Positions 63,857 through 64,000 of a stretch of DNA of 64,000 nt are shown here, one piece after another. Positions within the stretch are counted from its first letter, which is position 1. The number at the start of each line of letters is the position of its first letter. Location: assembly GCF_964656455.1 (NCBI RefSeq), contig NC_135717.1:11189033-11253032 (forward strand), read 5' to 3'. The notes below the pieces were generated by a model, which did not search any database, was not told the origin of the DNA, and saw nothing but the letters and a program-made list of their open reading frames with translations. Both the position numbers and the translations under genes were made by a program. This DNA comes from Halichoerus grypus (lineage: Eukaryota > Chordata > Mammalia > Carnivora > Phocidae).

Positions 63857-64000
63857 AGGGTTGCCTGGTTGGCTCAGTTGTTAAGCATCTGCCTTTGGCT
63901 CAGGTCATGATCCCAAGGTCCTAGGATTGAGCCCCGCGTCAGGCTCCCTGCTCAGCAGGGAGCCTGCTTCTCCCTCTCCCACTCCCCCAGCTGTGTTCCC
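63857..64000 (+). mobile_element. CAN-SINE cut by the window end
   Basis: Head GGTTGCCTGGTTGGCTCAG, TTAAGCATCTGCCTTTGGCTC, GAGCCCCGCGTCAGGCTCCC, TC-rich body up to the last base. The tail lies outside the window. Confidence 0.95.

Overview
This window is nuclear DNA from a mammal of the order Carnivora, and I find no protein-coding gene, rRNA, tRNA gene or CRISPR in it. The organism call rests on about 22 copies of the carnivoran tRNA-Lys-derived SINE (CAN-SINE/SINEC), flanked by target-site duplications and pyrimidine-rich or A-rich tails, plus carnivoran L1 3' ends. The youngest SINE copies have a head reading CTCAGTCGTTAAGCGTCTG and a body typical of bears, giant panda and seals. The canid-specific SINEC_Cf head, the mustelid-type head (GTGGGTTAAAGCCTCTG) and the felid-type body were not seen. 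An ursid or pinniped is therefore the best guess. This is recognition from memory, not a database match.

Layout. 1-9 kb: an AT/CA low-complexity block, L2, MIR and L1 relics, then a 2.5 kb antisense L1 (5175-7680) with two later insertions, and an antisense MaLR LTR. 9-15 kb: an old L1, a repeat-free candidate regulatory stretch (9780-10265), and a compound duplication at 11.0/12.2 kb. 15-27 kb: a small CpG-rich pocket, L1, hAT, MIR and L2 relics, five SINEs, an alternating purine-pyrimidine tract at 25.5 kb and a sense MaLR LTR. 27-37 kb: L1, ERVL-type LTR and L2 relics with nested SINEs (one SINE inside another at 31.4-31.8 kb, one L1 inside an L2 at 35.7-36.0 kb), two candidate conserved elements (32.45-32.64 and 33.23-33.65 kb) and a GC-rich stretch with the longest open frame of the window (227 codons, minus strand). 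37-48 kb: mostly unique sequence with L2 relics and an antisense MaLR LTR. 48-56 kb: L1 3' ends, an MLT1-like LTR and an L1 split by an opposite-strand L1 fragment. 56-64 kb: MIR, an ATGG microsatellite, a long sense L2, LTRs, a hAT relic, two more candidate regulatory stretches, an inverted (twin-primed-looking) L1 and a SINE cut by the window end.

Interpretation. All long open frames overlap repeats or lack exon signals, so the window is best read as intergenic or deep intronic DNA. Function, if present, is most likely cis-regulatory: several AT-rich, repeat-free stretches carry clusters of homeodomain-, POU-, SOX- or TCF-like words. No operon-like or novel gene system could be supported. 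The strongest structural oddity is the 11.0/12.2 kb duplication, which looks like replication template switching. Repeat boundaries are by eye and family names below the class level are tentative.
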